NCBI RefSeq assembly: GCF_000143535.2
Contig: NC_037321.1
Coordinates: forward strand, 1,426,001 to 1,490,000
Direction of reading: 5' to 3'
Length of the DNA: 64,000 bases
From: Botrytis cinerea B05.10
Lineage: Eukaryota > Ascomycota > Leotiomycetes > Helotiales > Sclerotiniaceae
The translations under genes were made by a program, and so were the position numbers. The number at the start of each line of letters is the position of its first letter. Position 1 is the first letter of the stretch. The notes under the pieces were generated by a model. The model ran no database searches. It was given only the letters and a program-made list of their open reading frames with translations, and was not told where the DNA came from. Positions 24,159-35,580 of this stretch are shown piece by piece.

Positions 24159-25094
24159 ATGTCTTTCCAACAAATTCCCAAGGGCCAATCAGAAAGTCCC
24201 CCCATTCCACCTGCGAACTCGCAAGTCAACCCGGAACCCCCCACACGTTTGCAAAATCTTCCTGTGGAGATTCTAGGTCAGATATGCCAGGATTCTATGG
24301 AGGAAGAGATGGGTGTAAATCCTGGCAACATCACACGCAGCTTGCCGACTCTTGTCACCAGCTTTAAGTGTGGAGTGAACGATCAACGACGTAAAGCTTA
24401 TATCTATCTTTTAGATGTTTGCAGCAAAACTTTTGTCTATTCACTTCACTTTGGCAATAACTGGAAGCTACCAATAGATTCTGAAGAGGGTGGAGTAGTC
24501 CGAAACATTGTCATTAAATATGTGCCTGGGATCCGGGGACATCACTCTTCCGACCCCTGGCGCTTTGGGATTTCCAGGAATAGCCATGTTGCTTCCGATA
24601 CCAATTCATCAGCGGGGCAATCAATTGTTGTCAAAGACGAGGGTTACTACTGCTGGAGTCCAATACCAGAGGTAGTGAACCCGTCACTAGACAGCTTACC
24701 CAATCTTCGTTTAATTCAACTAGAGTTCAAGACCTTCTGCTCTTCCTTCGGATCAAAAAGCCTGGGCATGTGTAGAATTTTGCAAAGTTTTCTGGACTAC
24801 CATAAAGACTTCAAACTCAAATCCGCCACAATTGAGCCAAAGGGTATTACGCCATGGGACGACATGCCGCGATTCATGATCTCGCAGGTTACCGTAATGG
24901 CAGGCCACGAAGTCTGTTTTGGTGTCACAGATAAGAGAATCTGGAAATTGAAAGCTTTTGGAGGACAGAAAGATGTTAGATCGGAAGTTGTGAATTTGAA
25001 TCTAGAATTCAATGAGCCCATGCGCAACCCCGAGCTTGTCGAGGTGTTGCGGGGAAGCAAGTGGACATGGGTACTTGAAAGAGAAGAGAAGTAG
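24159..25094 (+). CDS. Hypothetical protein with an F-box-like N-terminal motif (311 aa)
   Basis: A single uninterrupted frame. After a Pro-rich start, residues about 31-46 read LQNLPVEILGQICQDS, which resembles the first helix of an F-box (LPxEIL...IC). The rest has no domain that I recognise. There are no leucine-rich or WD repeats, and the protein ends in a charged WTWVLEREEK. If the F-box reading is right, it would recruit targets to an SCF ubiquitin ligase; the alternative is a lineage-specific orphan sharing that short motif by chance. No introns are needed, and the ATG is the first in frame. Confidence 0.7.
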   Translation: MSFQQIPKGQSESPPIPPANSQVNPEPPTRLQNLPVEILGQICQDSMEEEMGVNPGNITRSLPTLVTSFKCGVNDQRRKAYIYLLDVCSKTFVYSLHFGNNWKLPIDSEEGGVVRNIVIKYVPGIRGHHSSDPWRFGISRNSHVASDTNSSAGQSIVVKDEGYYCWSPIPEVVNPSLDSLPNLRLIQLEFKTFCSSFGSKSLGMCRILQSFLDYHKDFKLKSATIEPKGITPWDDMPRFMISQVTVMAGHEVCFGVTDKRIWKLKAFGGQKDVRSEVVNLNLEFNEPMRNPELVEVLRGSKWTWVLEREEK

Positions 25095-25169
25095 TTCAAT
25101 ATCTTAGAGATAACGGACTGGCGTAAAGATTAGCGGACCATAAACATATCTTACTAGATGTTACTTATA

Positions 25170-25460
25170 TCAGAATAATGATTTAATGAAGTTGGGCCAT
25201 TTCTTGAAGCCACAGCCATGCAGTTTGCGTGTCAACGTCTCATGAAAAAAGTGATTAATCCTCTCATTTCCAGGATGAAATCTGATCCATATACCCACCA
25301 TCTTTCTGTGAGTCTTTGCAGATATAGAGCGCGGATAAAGAAGTAGCATCAGATGAAGTGGAGTGGAGTGAAGTGAAGTAATGTCAGTAATGTGAGATGA
25401 AGTGAAGTCCAGAACATAATGGCCAAAGAAGAAACCTTGACAAGTGGTCTGTGCAGCCAC
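25170..25460. other. Intergenic region with GAAGT/GGAGT repeats
   Basis: Between the 24159 gene and the Zn2Cys6 gene. It contains clustered GAAGTGGAGTGGAGTGAAGT-type repeats (about 25353-25410) and no coding region that I can support. It likely carries the 3' end of one gene and the promoter of the next. Confidence 0.4.
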
Positions 25461-25662
25461 TAGAGAAGCGGAATCACGTGAACGACAATTTACACTACCT
25501 AGTTACATGCACGTGAGTGATCGCAATTGCGATTGGGTCCGATCCGTGACAATTATTATTCTCGGAGCCTCGGTATTCTTCAAGGCCCACAGTTTCATAT
25601 CACTTGGCATTTGAGTTAAAAAACGTTACAATGTTAACGACCCTCTTCCACGCAGAGTCTAA

Positions 25663-27751
25663 ATGTGCCTTGTCGAAATGTCTGGATCCGCTCCCTCACC
25701 GCGAAAAGGAGTTCGGACATCGATAGGAAAGGCTTGCGATGAATGTAGGCGACGTAAGATTAGGTGCAATGGCGGCTTACCCTGTGATACTTGCAGGAAG
25801 TATGGTGGAACATGTCACTTCCGATCTTACGTTCGGCGACGACAGAAGGGCAAAGCATCCTCTTCCCGCGAACCTTATGACCCACAGGTGGAGGAGGATG
25901 AAGGAGTCGAAAAAATTTCGGAGATGTCTCAACAGCCTCTTTTACCTAGCATGCTACCCGGCGACGAGCAGTATGGCGATCATATAACAGCCACCGACAA
26001 CAGTTCTCTATCGTCATCACCTCAACTATATTACGGCCCCCCGTCCAATTTTGCATTTCTGCAACAAATATATCAGCAGCTCAAGTCCATTGTAAAAGCT
26101 CCTTTCAGTAGTACCAACCCTAGAGCGGATGACGGTGATACGGCTCTAGACTGGTTCGGTTATCGAAAACTTTTTTTGGGGAATACGTCTTCTGATATCA
26201 TACCAAGGAGTTCAATACAGATGCTGATTGTGCCGGAACATCTTGCGAACAGCTTTGTCGATCTTTTTATATCAACTCTTGGACCATTCTTCCCATTCAT
26301 CTCACGGACGCGAATAGAGGGAATGCTTCAAATATTCTACTCTTTCCCAAATACCTCGGGCGGTAGCGCTCTAGAGCGCGGTATCCTTATGGCTATTTTA
26401 GCTTTAGGGGCGACCTTGACAGAGCACGTGCAATTAGGGGAAGATCTCTTTTTAAGAGCAAAATCTGAAATGCATGCCATTGAAGATCTCGTTAATGTTC
26501 AAGCTGTTCAGCTGCCCTTGTTTTTGATAAGTTTAACTTTGTCAGATATCTTGATTTGAGCTATAGACTAACCTATGATTACGCCCACTATCAAGCAGTA
26601 GCTGGACGTATAAATTCTGCGTACTTACATCTCGGCACCGCAGTGCGAAAAGCTCATGCAGCCGGTCTGCACAGAGCAGTCTCTGAGTTTAAAGAAGAGA
26701 GAGTCGAGACATTCTGGTCTCTGTACTCTTTCGAATGGTATACACTGGCCCGAAATGTGTATGTGTCAATAATTTAACGTTATAGTAGTATGACATCCTT
26801 TAGTCTGGGAAGACCGGCGGCCTTGTCCGAGAATACTATATCTGTAGGCTATCCTACTAAACCAACATTCTTACGGGCTTGGGTGGAGATTGCATCCTTA
26901 GCATCTACAGCAAGTCACACTGTCTACAGATCAGGTGGTGTTCACTTCAAGACTAACATTGAAGCCGCTTGGGATATACATCGCAAGTTACAAGCCATAA
27001 AGCTCAATCTTGAAGACAAGTTACAATTTGACTTACAATCCTCAGCTCATCCTACTCTTGAACAACTATTCTTGTCCAACTTTCACAACCACTCTCTCAT
27101 TCTAACTTTTCGACCATTTTTGATCTTTCATATCAGACAGCAGACTGCTGAAAGAGTGCCGACTTCAGAGAATAGTACCCCTCTGTGGCTTCTTAAAGCA
27201 TGCCAAGTAGCAGTTTTTGCCGCTCAAGAGCTGATAGCCTTTGCCAGCAGAGCTGCGAAGGCGAATCCTTTAATAAATGTAAATGCTTTTCAAGCTCTTT
27301 GCCCTCGATTCAGCCCCTCAAGCATGCAAATTAAGTTAGCTAATCATTATAGAACTTGAGATACAATGCTTATTACATCGAGAGCGCTTGCTTTGTACTT
27401 GTCTGGGATACCTTGAGAGATAAAGATACCATAGACAAGAACTTTTATTTTATCAAAACTGCCCTTCACCATCTTCAACAGATGATATCTTCGGAAGCCA
27501 TTTCATGCAGTGTTTTTGCTATTGAGCGGATGTTGTCTGCAATATCGCAACTAACATCCGAGGCTATAGCAAGTGCTCATCAAGCCAAATCTTCACATTC
27601 CGTCCTGGATATGGAAAGTCTTGACTCCGAATTATTACAACAGCCATCAACCGATTGGATGCTGGACATCATAGAGTCGCAATTGAGCGTGGATGACGCT
27701 GCGTGGGATTTTAATTCATGGCCACTTGATCTCGACTTATTTGTATCTTGA
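25663..27751 (+). CDS. Zn2Cys6 fungal transcription factor, four exons
   Basis: The DNA-binding domain is near the N-terminus: KACDECRRRKIRCNGGLPC followed by DTCRKYGGTCHF, the canonical six-cysteine spacing (CX2CX6CX5CX2CX6C) with a basic loop. A fungal-specific factor middle homology region follows, with GRINSAYLHLGTAVRKAHAA and then GLHRA, and LGRPAAL. The start is 25663 or, in better context, 25678. Exon 1 ends at 26519 or 26530, and exon 2 starts at 26567 or 26596 respectively; both pairings keep the frame and I cannot choose. Exon 2 ends at 26737, exon 3 is 26789-27278 and exon 4 is 27353-27751. The 51-nt second intron restores the family spacing between Glu and LGRP (FECMTSFSLGRP). Such factors bind CGG half-sites and usually control nearby or catabolic genes; the convergent hydrolase gene is a candidate target, by position only. 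Confidence 0.85.
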
Positions 27752-28335
27752 TTTTGGATTCGGAATTCCACGTGGGAGGTTGGGTATATTCAGAAGTAGC
27801 GCATATTGCACTAGTGAATTTGATACATTTTCGACTTCGAGTCGCAATCTTTTTCTATACTAACCACTTAATTATCACAAAACTCAATAGTAGCATTGGA
27901 CAATTTCGCATGCTGGGACACCAATGGGTGGAGAACGTATGATTAGTTGCTTTTACTCAGCAGCTATATATACAGTAGCAATCAAGGCCTAATTAATTTC
28001 CGGCAGAAAAAGATGTAGAGGGAAGCAAGGAACCTGATGAGGCGCGATGGGGAAAAAAGCGGTGGTAGGTTGTTTTACATTCATAAATTTTCAACAAAGC
28101 AAAACAAAAATCGCCAATTGCTTAATGATATATAGCCGAAAGTCTATAGTCAGTCTATCTAACATATTCTCGGAGTTAAAGAGCGTGTTCTCCGAAAAAC
28201 AAAATACACAGGCACATTCTGGAAACAGTTGGGACCCTCTTTTGTACATAAAGTTAATAACATTATGACATACGACTTGCTCTGAAAGGGTTTGAGTATA
28301 AGAATAAACCATTCCATCTAATCCGACGACTCTTG

Positions 28336-30345
28336 CTAATGATTACTCATAGCTACTAGAAATGACGATGGATACTGACCTCCAGAATGGATGATGTGAC
28401 GACCTACATTGTAGTTGGAAATAGTGTCTTGCAACTTCTCAAATTCGGGTCGAATTCCGTGAAATCCGCTGACCTCCAATGCCATTGATTCGTCCTTTTC
28501 GAATACGATGCCCCCTGGCCAGAGCGAGATTTGCAGCTCCACAATCTCATTTTTGCCAAGCTTCTCCTCATTGTCATGAGGATGCCAGACATAGGCATCA
28601 GACAAAAGTTTTCGCTGATTTGAGGAAAGTCCAGGCTCAGGCAATGTAGCTCTGTGCGAGGCTCTCAAACGACCATTGGGGCCAACATATCTCCAGATAT
28701 TGTCCTTTGGGATATCTTCGGGTTTTGTACCTTCAGGTAAATCCTTGAATGGGATGTTGAAGTACTCCAATGCGTTACCCTTGGAGTCTAGCTTTCGTAA
28801 CAAGACAAAAACGTCCATATCATCGTGATCTGGAGTAGACATAAAAAGTCGCACCTTAGAGAAGCCAGAAAGTTCTGTGTATTTGTCGAATTTGAATTCA
28901 AAGCGGCTGAAGTTACCGCCCCTTGCTTCTGCGTCATAGCTCGTGGTGCAGACTGATTCGATATGATGCATCGATAGATGATTCGTAGCTGTATCGAGAT
29001 AGAAATTCTGATACTGAAATTCTAGTGGTGGGTAAGTGGTGACTGGTCGATTGACTACATTAGGCCTGTTGTAACCCAACAAAGACAGGCGAATTCGGGG
29101 AGTGTTTTCCCATCCATTGTTGGCAGAAATCATGAAATGATCAAAGAATCTTTGTAAGTCGTCGTTGTTTTCTGACTGATATAGATCGTGCCATTCTTGA
29201 GTAGTGTGAATCCGTAACCTATGAGGACTGATCAGCACTTATTCTGGGTTAGGTAGGTGACTTGCTGCTGAATTCTTGGCGTACCATTTTTCAGACGAGG
29301 ATGACAAGAGATATCCACGAAAAGAACCCTCGGTATGTAGACCAGTCGAGTAACTGGCTGTAGCATAAATTGGTACGTTAATTCTGTCAAGTTTGGGTTT
29401 CTTATCTTCCCAGTACCAGTTCCATAGCGGATGTTCATCTACCATAGCACACACATCTTCTCTTTGGTTCTTGCCACCGAAAGTAGGAAAAAGTTCATTC
29501 CAGAAGGCGCGGTCAGGAATACCTCCCCGACAAATTGATTCGCGGTAGAAATCCCCAAGCCCTTCCCACGGCGCAATAGCATTGAGATGAGGCGGATTTT
29601 CGGCAGCTATGAACCTAGACAAAATCAATCAACAAGAGGCTAGTTAGAAGCAGAGGGTAGACTACCACTGGGCTGCGCCGAGCCAGGAATTCCCCGCGAG
29701 TGCGACAGATCCGTTGCACCATGATTGAGCAGCAATCCATTCAATCGTATCATAGCCGTCACGACCCTCCTAATTTTCGATTATGTCAGTGCTAATACAA
29801 TTGATTTGTGGTAGATACACCTACTTGAGTTCCGAATACCTGTATGTCTCCTTGTGAATTGAAGGCTCCACGAGCATCAACGTTTACAACAACATAGCCT
29901 CTTTTGCACCATTCTGCCGGATCAGGGCCTTCGAATTTTTCCAAGCCACTCGTAGCTGCTAATGGGATACCAACACGCGAGGGGAACATGTTGAGTAAAA
30001 AATGTCCTAAGCAAAATATTAGCATTCCCAGAAAAGTACCCTGCATATCTGATAAAAACACTCACCACTGCCGGTCTTACCATAAGGACTCCATGGAAGC
30101 AACGCGGGTTGTCGAGAGTTGTCGCTTTCCAAGGCGCGGAACACATCTCCATATAGTATTACTCCATCTCTCAGCTTGATTGGTACATTTTTCTCCCAGA
30201 TCAGGTCGATCGGCAGTGGTCTTGTGCCCGCAGCTTGCGTCCAACCTTTTTCCAATATACGTTTTTCAGTGGTGAAAGCGTATCTCTCGACGAAGTCGCC
30301 AGCCTTGACGAATTTGACTTTGTGATTCACCACAGAATGAGACAT
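28336..30345 (-). CDS. CocE/NonD (peptidase S15-like) alpha/beta hydrolase, five exons, 592 aa
   Basis: Exons on the - strand are 30345-30066, 30006-29825, 29769-29666, 29614-29285 and 29218-28336. All phases agree, and the joins restore sense: YGKTGSGGHFLLN, VFGTQEGRDGYDTIEW, GAAQWFIAAENPP and SSEKWLRIHTTQ. The N-terminal part is an alpha/beta-hydrolase with VPIKLRDGVILYGDVFRA, VVNVDARGAFNSQGD and the nucleophile elbow ALAGNSWLGAAQW, where the Ser of GNSWLG is the likely catalytic residue. The C-terminal 250 residues are the jelly-roll X-Pro dipeptidyl-peptidase-like domain. Relatives include bacterial cocaine esterase, acyl-amino-acid hydrolases and fungal hydrolases of unknown substrate, so the substrate here is unknown. 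No signal peptide is seen, so a cytosolic location is likely. It is convergent with the Zn2Cys6 gene, their stops lying 585 bp apart. Confidence 0.92.
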
Positions 30346-30878
30346 ACTTCAAGATTGGAGTAACAAGGAAGGGCTAAGTTAAAGCTACTGAAGGAAATGG
30401 GAGAGGGATTATATGTTAATTTCTAGCCAGCGCAAAGACCAAATGTTGTTCCAAGATATGGCTGTTGCCATATCTTGGGCCCACATCTCTCTGGTCTATG
30501 TAGTTCCGGTTGGTCATGCAAAATCTTGAGATATATTCATTCAGTAACAAAAGCACCGTCATTTTTTTTTTCTCTTGGATGGTTGAGTAGAGTCTGACCT
30601 ACTCCGCACGGAATTTTCCGCAAAGAATTCCAAGTTTCTATACTCGTTTCACAGGATTTGGCTGTCTTTTGGGCTGTGCATATTGCATGAGGTCGATGAC
30701 CCGGAAATGTTATACGGAATTACGGAATTATGGATTTCGCAATGAATCTTCGTGGTATATGATTATCACGATTGATCATCCGGGAATGTTCGACGGAATT
30801 ACGGAATTATGGAATTATGGAATTATGGATTTCGGAGTGGAACTTTGCGGTAAGTTGGGTACCCCACTTTCGGACCAC
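30346..30878. other. Hydrolase promoter region and short direct repeats
   Basis: About 530 bp without a gene. The left part should be the hydrolase promoter and leader. A palindrome-like pair AAGATATGGC / GCCATATCTT occurs near 30452-30477. At 30716-30835 short direct repeats of GGAATTACGGAATTATGGA occur several times, leading up to the solo LTR. Confidence 0.45.
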
Positions 30879-31030
30879 TGTCAAGGTACGGGTAAAGACT
30901 TATATTGTACCATAAGGGTAGAAGAGCTATGGAAGAGTGAGGCCCTATTTATAGGAAGTAGGGCACGCTAGTATTCCGTGCCGCCTAAGGCACGAAGGCA
31001 ACTACAGAACATGTAGTTGGCGCCGTGACA
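30879..31030 (-). mobile_element. Solo LTR, family A (reverse orientation)
   Basis: 152 bp running from TGTCAAGG to CCGTGACA. It is the reverse complement of the element at 33365-33513 with only scattered differences. Both have TG...CA ends and internal hairpins. No internal retrotransposon sequence is attached. Flanking 5-mers do not match, so this copy may be rearranged. Confidence 0.85.
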
Positions 31031-31998
31031 CATATGACCCTAGAGATAATAGCTTCTATAATACTTTCAAAATAGTTTAGATTAGATTTCAAATAAAGAT
31101 TCAATAAGATTATAGCTGAATATAATTCTCATAGTTATAATATGAAACTAATAATTGTTTTTTTTTTTTTTTGAATATAAAGCTCTGTATTATAATAAAA
31201 CCTATTCCCTATATAGATAGACCTTCATACTGAAGTCGACCGACAAGTCGATCGACTTTTGATCACATGACGCTTGTCCTACAACCCTTCGCGATCTAGC
31301 TGTTTTCTTGTCCTGGGGCTAGTCCTTCTTGTTTATTATATTATTGTTTTTTTCTAGAATCTATTATTTTATGATTTTATACAAATAAAGTAGATAACTT
31401 TAATTCAATTACCACTATAATAAAGCTACTGTAATTAATAAAGCCCCAAGCGAATGCGAAAGAGACTAGCTCTTTTAGTAAGTCTATATAAAACTTACTA
31501 CTTTCAATATGTAGCTAGCTCTTTAGACAGAACACAATTAGTGTCGGGATAGGGATCATGTGACCGTGATAGCGCCTTTCGGCACTACAGCAATACGTTT
31601 CGTAGTCCTAGCTTTTAGAACCCTAAGCAATATTACAACAGTGTGAACCATAGTACTATATTGACTTCATCATCCCCATGATGATACCAACATCCATTCT
31701 ATATAATTATTTTATCAAAGATTGGTTTCAAATTATTGTAGGTATTCTTTAGGTCTTAGTATTTCATATTATTTTCGAGGATCGGATTCAAGGTTTCATT
31801 ATCTTTTCTTTTTATAGTTATATATAGAACAATTGTGGCTGCAAATGGTTTATTTCTGTACATATCTAAATCTGATTGAATAAAGATAGGATTTCTATTA
31901 GTTATAAGTGCTTATGAGTTATTTTGTTTATTCATATATTGATCGGATTTTATCAAGTTGGTATAATTTTGATATCGTTTTTTAATTGTAATATCATA
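31031..31998. other. AT-rich RIP-affected sequence
   Basis: Strongly AT-rich, with stop codons in all frames. It has short islands of normal composition (about 31225-31325 and 31540-31630), consistent with patchy RIP of unidentified repeats. No gene was recognised. Confidence 0.5.
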
Positions 31999-32436
31999 AT
32001 GTAGTTTATTAGTATGTGGGTCATATCAGTATATGAGCCACCTCATTTTATATACAAAATTCGTTTGTGCGTAATTGTGCACTTTTTTCATTTAATAATA
32101 TAATTTTATAAAATCTGAAATTATGAAACTTAATTATATAATTATTATAAAAATCTAATTTTTAATTAGAAATTCGAATTATTAAAGTAGTTATTAAAGG
32201 AATAAATTTTTTGTAACGAAAATCGTGACAATTTCTACTTTTTTTATAATATAATAGAAATATTTATATAAAAACTAGATTTCTAAAAAGCTGAATTTTT
32301 ATCATTATTTAATATTCTTTTTTTCTTTCGAAAATAATGATTAGTTATTAAAATAAGAATATTGAAAAAGGCCTAATTTTAGTGTATTTTCAAATGGCCC
32401 ACATGCTGATATGACCCACATGCTGATAAACTACAT
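31999..32436. mobile_element. Non-autonomous TIR element M1 (438 bp)
   Basis: Begins ATGTAGTTTATTAG and ends CTGATAAACTACAT, flanked by TA on both sides. The TIR is about 45 bp and contains two tandem copies of a motif of the type CAGCATGTGGGTCATAT. The interior is AT-rich and shared with M2 and M3, and there is no open frame. Size, TA target and related tips suggest a derivative mobilised by the Fot1/pogo-like elements nearby. Confidence 0.85.
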
Positions 32437-33029
32437 TAAAAGAATCTATAATTAAAGATCATCTTGCTCTTATCAAATATATTTTCAGCTAAGGTTCTCC
32501 AGTTTGTATTATTTATAATAAAAGGTTTGATCCTTTTATATACAACTTCAGTTTGCAATATATTCTTATTATTTTGATTATGGGAATGTATTATAATATA
32601 ATTTGCTAGTTTGTAATCGGATATGGTATATAGGTTTGTAGTATTTCTATAATATAATTTAACACCGAATAAGTCATATCACCAAGTGAACCACTTTCAT
32701 CTCAATTTATACTCTTTATATTCAATATGCGTTTTATTAATTATTTATTATAGAATCTATAAATAAAGAAGCATGTTTATTTTTAACTATCGAAGCTTTT
32801 CAAAAAAATAAAAAACTAAGTATTCGATAGGTTACTTGATTATATAATATATTTTGTATAATGATTAGTTATAGAATGAATAATTTACTTTAGTGTATAG
32901 AGATACGAGTGAATTATTATAAGATTATAGAATTGAAAGAGAAAGTGATTATTCAATATATTCTTGATATAGATTTGAAAGGTTTTCTATTTAAATTTAA
33001 GAATGTAGAAGATATAGTAAATCATATTC

Positions 33030-34000
33030 TTGAATTGAGGGATGCGAAATGTATTGAAAAGTTTTGGGTATATTGATTTATAAAATGTCGAATCGAATTA
33101 AAGATATATTTTAATTGTATTTATGATTTTCAAAAAGCTTTTTATAAGGATTCTAAACTTTTTAAAAAATGGTTTTGATTAGTTATAAATATATAAGCGA
33201 AATATAGTATTTTGAATAAAGATTTTTATAATTTTAATAAAATAGATTTTATAATAGGGATTATATATATAATAATAGTAATAATTAGTATTAAATGAAA
33301 TAGTAAAAGTAAGGTAGTATAGCTAGGTAATTGAGAATGGATTATAATAATAATATGTGGAAATTGTCACGGCGCCAACTACATGTTCTGTAGTTGCCTT
33401 CGTGCCTTAGGCACGGACTACTAGCGTGCCCTGCTTCCTATAAGTAGGGCCTCACTCTTTCATAGCTCTTCCATCCTTATGGTATAATATACGTCTTTAC
33501 TCGTGCCTTGACAAATAAAAAGGGTAAAACTATTTCTTTATTTTTAATAGTTTAAGGATAAGTTCATTTTTTTAATTGGTATATTTAAAAAAATCTTTTT
33601 ATAGAATGAGCTATTAAATCTATATCTAATGAATGAATAAATAATGAGATAGGTTTAGAATAATTGAAATATTTTGATAAGTATATTAAAAATTGAAGAA
33701 AGGGTAAATATCAAATGTTGGTATTGAATAAGTATGAAAGTTATGAATTAATAGCTTTTTAAATATATTGTAAAAAGAATAATATTATATATTTATATTT
33801 ATTATTGTATTCAAATTGTTTAATTTAATTATTTGATATTGATTGTTTTAATAATCTAAAATGTTTATATGGTGATTAAATTGATGGATTTATTAAGGTA
33901 TATATCAATTATATTTTAAAGGTTGAATTCTTTATAGTTTTTAAAATTATATATAAGGAATCAATTATCTTTTAGAATATGAAATTAGGATTCTGAGGAA
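33030..34000 (+). pseudogene. Fot1/pogo DDE transposase remnant
   Basis: Reading the + strand on both sides of the solo LTR shows an ordered match to the pogo/Fot1 transposase catalytic domain. Before the LTR come segments such as YNFNKIDFIIG, the place of the first catalytic Asp (family pattern NFDE), here changed to Asn and Lys. After it come NEIGLE, LKYFDKYIK, LNKYESY (the second catalytic Asp site, also Asn) and LFDIDCFNNL. Many TAA, TAG and TGA codons interrupt it, as RIP produces from CAA, CAG, CGA and TGG. It cannot be functional. The alignment is by memory of the family and was read by eye. Confidence 0.8.
33365..33513 (+). mobile_element. Solo LTR, family A, inside X2
   Basis: 149 bp from TGTCACGG to CCTTGACA. 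The reverse complement of element X1 has the uninterrupted site (GAAATGAAAAGGG), and here the same sequence is split with AAAT repeated on both sides of the LTR. It contains three hairpins: CAACTACA/TGTAGTTG (33376-33396), CGTGCC/GGCACG (33401-33415) and GCCCTGCTT/AAGTAGGGC (33428-33450). Its base composition is far less AT-rich than the transposon around it, so it may have arrived after the heaviest RIP. Confidence 0.9.
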
Positions 34001-34899
34001 TAGGTTTAATTCTATTTAATTTTAAAATTGTATTTTCGAAATTAGATATTTGAATTTGTATATTTATTTCTTTTTCTTTTAATCTAAATCAATAAATCTT
34101 TCAAACTCTTTACAATTCAATAAAAGCTTTTTCTTAATCAATATTAATTAAATCTCGAATAACTTATTATCAAATAAGCTTTCTTATATCTATATTCGAG
34201 ATTGTATTAGCTTTAATTAAAGGTATAAAGAGATTAGCTTATGAAAATACACTTTTAAATATAGAGAATTGTATATTTTGAATAGTAAATGAAATATTAA
34301 GTAAATATTAATATATAAAAAAAACTCAATTATATTAAGGAGAAATGCTTATTGAATAAGAGGCTTTTGATATATTATTTCAACAAGAGGTTGATATTTA
34401 GATTTAATATAATGAATATCAAAAAAGGGGAAATTCTAATAGGGAAGTATCTTTTAATTGATATTATAGTAAATATGGAAAGATAAATTATAATATAAAA
34501 ACCTATTAAAACAATATAATAGATCCTAGATTATTAGATTCTTAATAATTTAAATCAATTGATTCAATAGTTGTTGAATAATCTATATTTGAAGATGTAA
34601 ATTGAAGTGAAAGTAGCCCACTCGATAATATAGCCTACTCGGTATTAAACTACGTTATATAAAGATGCGATTGTATTCTTCCTTCGTTTAAATAATAAGT
34701 GTGGGGAAAGGTATTGTTATTAAATAGTATTTCTAATCTATATATTATTTAATTATTTCTTTTCAAAGTATTAGATTTTGTTTATAACCTTATTATCAAA
34801 AGGTGTAGTAGTAGTGATGAGTGAAATCAAGTTTTAGCTTTTCGTATTGGTTGTGGTGATAGTATATCTTTATCAATACAGATACCGAATCTGAAAATT

Positions 34900-35580
34900 G
34901 GTTCATCAGTATAGTGAGAGTTGGATTAGTAGCCAATGCTTTTCGTCTTTTTACATCATGAATTTTTGTAAGGATTTTAAGGGTCGAAACTTCAAAACTC
35001 CAAGGATCCTCTTCTTCCTCTCCTTGCTCGCGCCTTCGTTGGGCTTGAACTAGGCAAAGTACTTGTCATGTATCCGCATACTATTGATGCAATCTCTACA
35101 CTTATACATAGTTTTAAAACGATTAATAAGATACTCATTTTTTATATAAGTAGTTTTGAGATCTAATACATTCGCTAGGTAGTGGAGGTGGAAGTTGCAA
35201 AGTCTTTTAGATCTGTGGGGAATTAATTCGGCTATGGTCATCCATCCGATTTATCTGGCCACAAATTTTTCTTTTAAGGCTAGGTATCAGTCCTTTGATA
35301 CTAAAGCCTCCGATAGGCATTTACACAATTCGGACTATTCCACATTTTCTGCCTTCTCCTCATTATCCAATGGTGCAGCTTGTCTCACAATCCATTTATC
35401 CATCAAGCAATTTTGTCGCGGCTCTTTGTCTTCTTCAGCCACTGTGACTCCCAATCTTGACCATCTCTCCAGGTTTGCGATCACTTCCTCGTTCTTGGTT
35501 GAAGCTTTGTCTCTAATCAAGCGTTGGGCAACTTGATTATACTAACACATAAAGCGTGCAAGTGCATCAGCATTGTCTTC
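34900..35580 (-). pseudogene. Unidentified protein-coding relic with RIP-type stops
   Basis: One - strand frame runs through two longer open blocks (35520-35335 and 35241-35050) that are in the same phase. They are separated by TAG, TGA and TAA codons that fit RIP of CAG, CGA and CAA. Readable pieces include NLERWSRLGVTVAEEDKEPR, CNFHLHYLANVLDLKTTY and KTMYKCRDCINSMRI. I do not recognise the family; it may be part of a transposon or a captured gene. The island has more normal GC content than its surroundings. Confidence 0.45.

Larger units (their letters stand above)
32653..34655 (+). mobile_element. Fot1/pogo-like DNA transposon X2, RIP-decayed, interrupted by a solo LTR
   Basis: 2003 bp between TA target sites, about 1.85 kb once the inserted solo LTR (33365-33513) is subtracted. 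That matches the sizes of X1 and X3. The TIRs are AATTTAACACCG-type on the left and CTCGGTATTAAACTACGT on the right. The + strand carries a recognisable pogo/Fot1 transposase relic (see 33030-34000). X1 and X3 are the same family in the opposite orientation. Confidence 0.88.

Noticed and set aside
26736..26788. Reading the Zn2Cys6 gene as broken by a frameshift, or a 27-nt intron at 26759-26785
   Set aside because: A normal 51-nt intron (26738-26788) restores the frame and the family spacing before LGRP, so no damage is needed.
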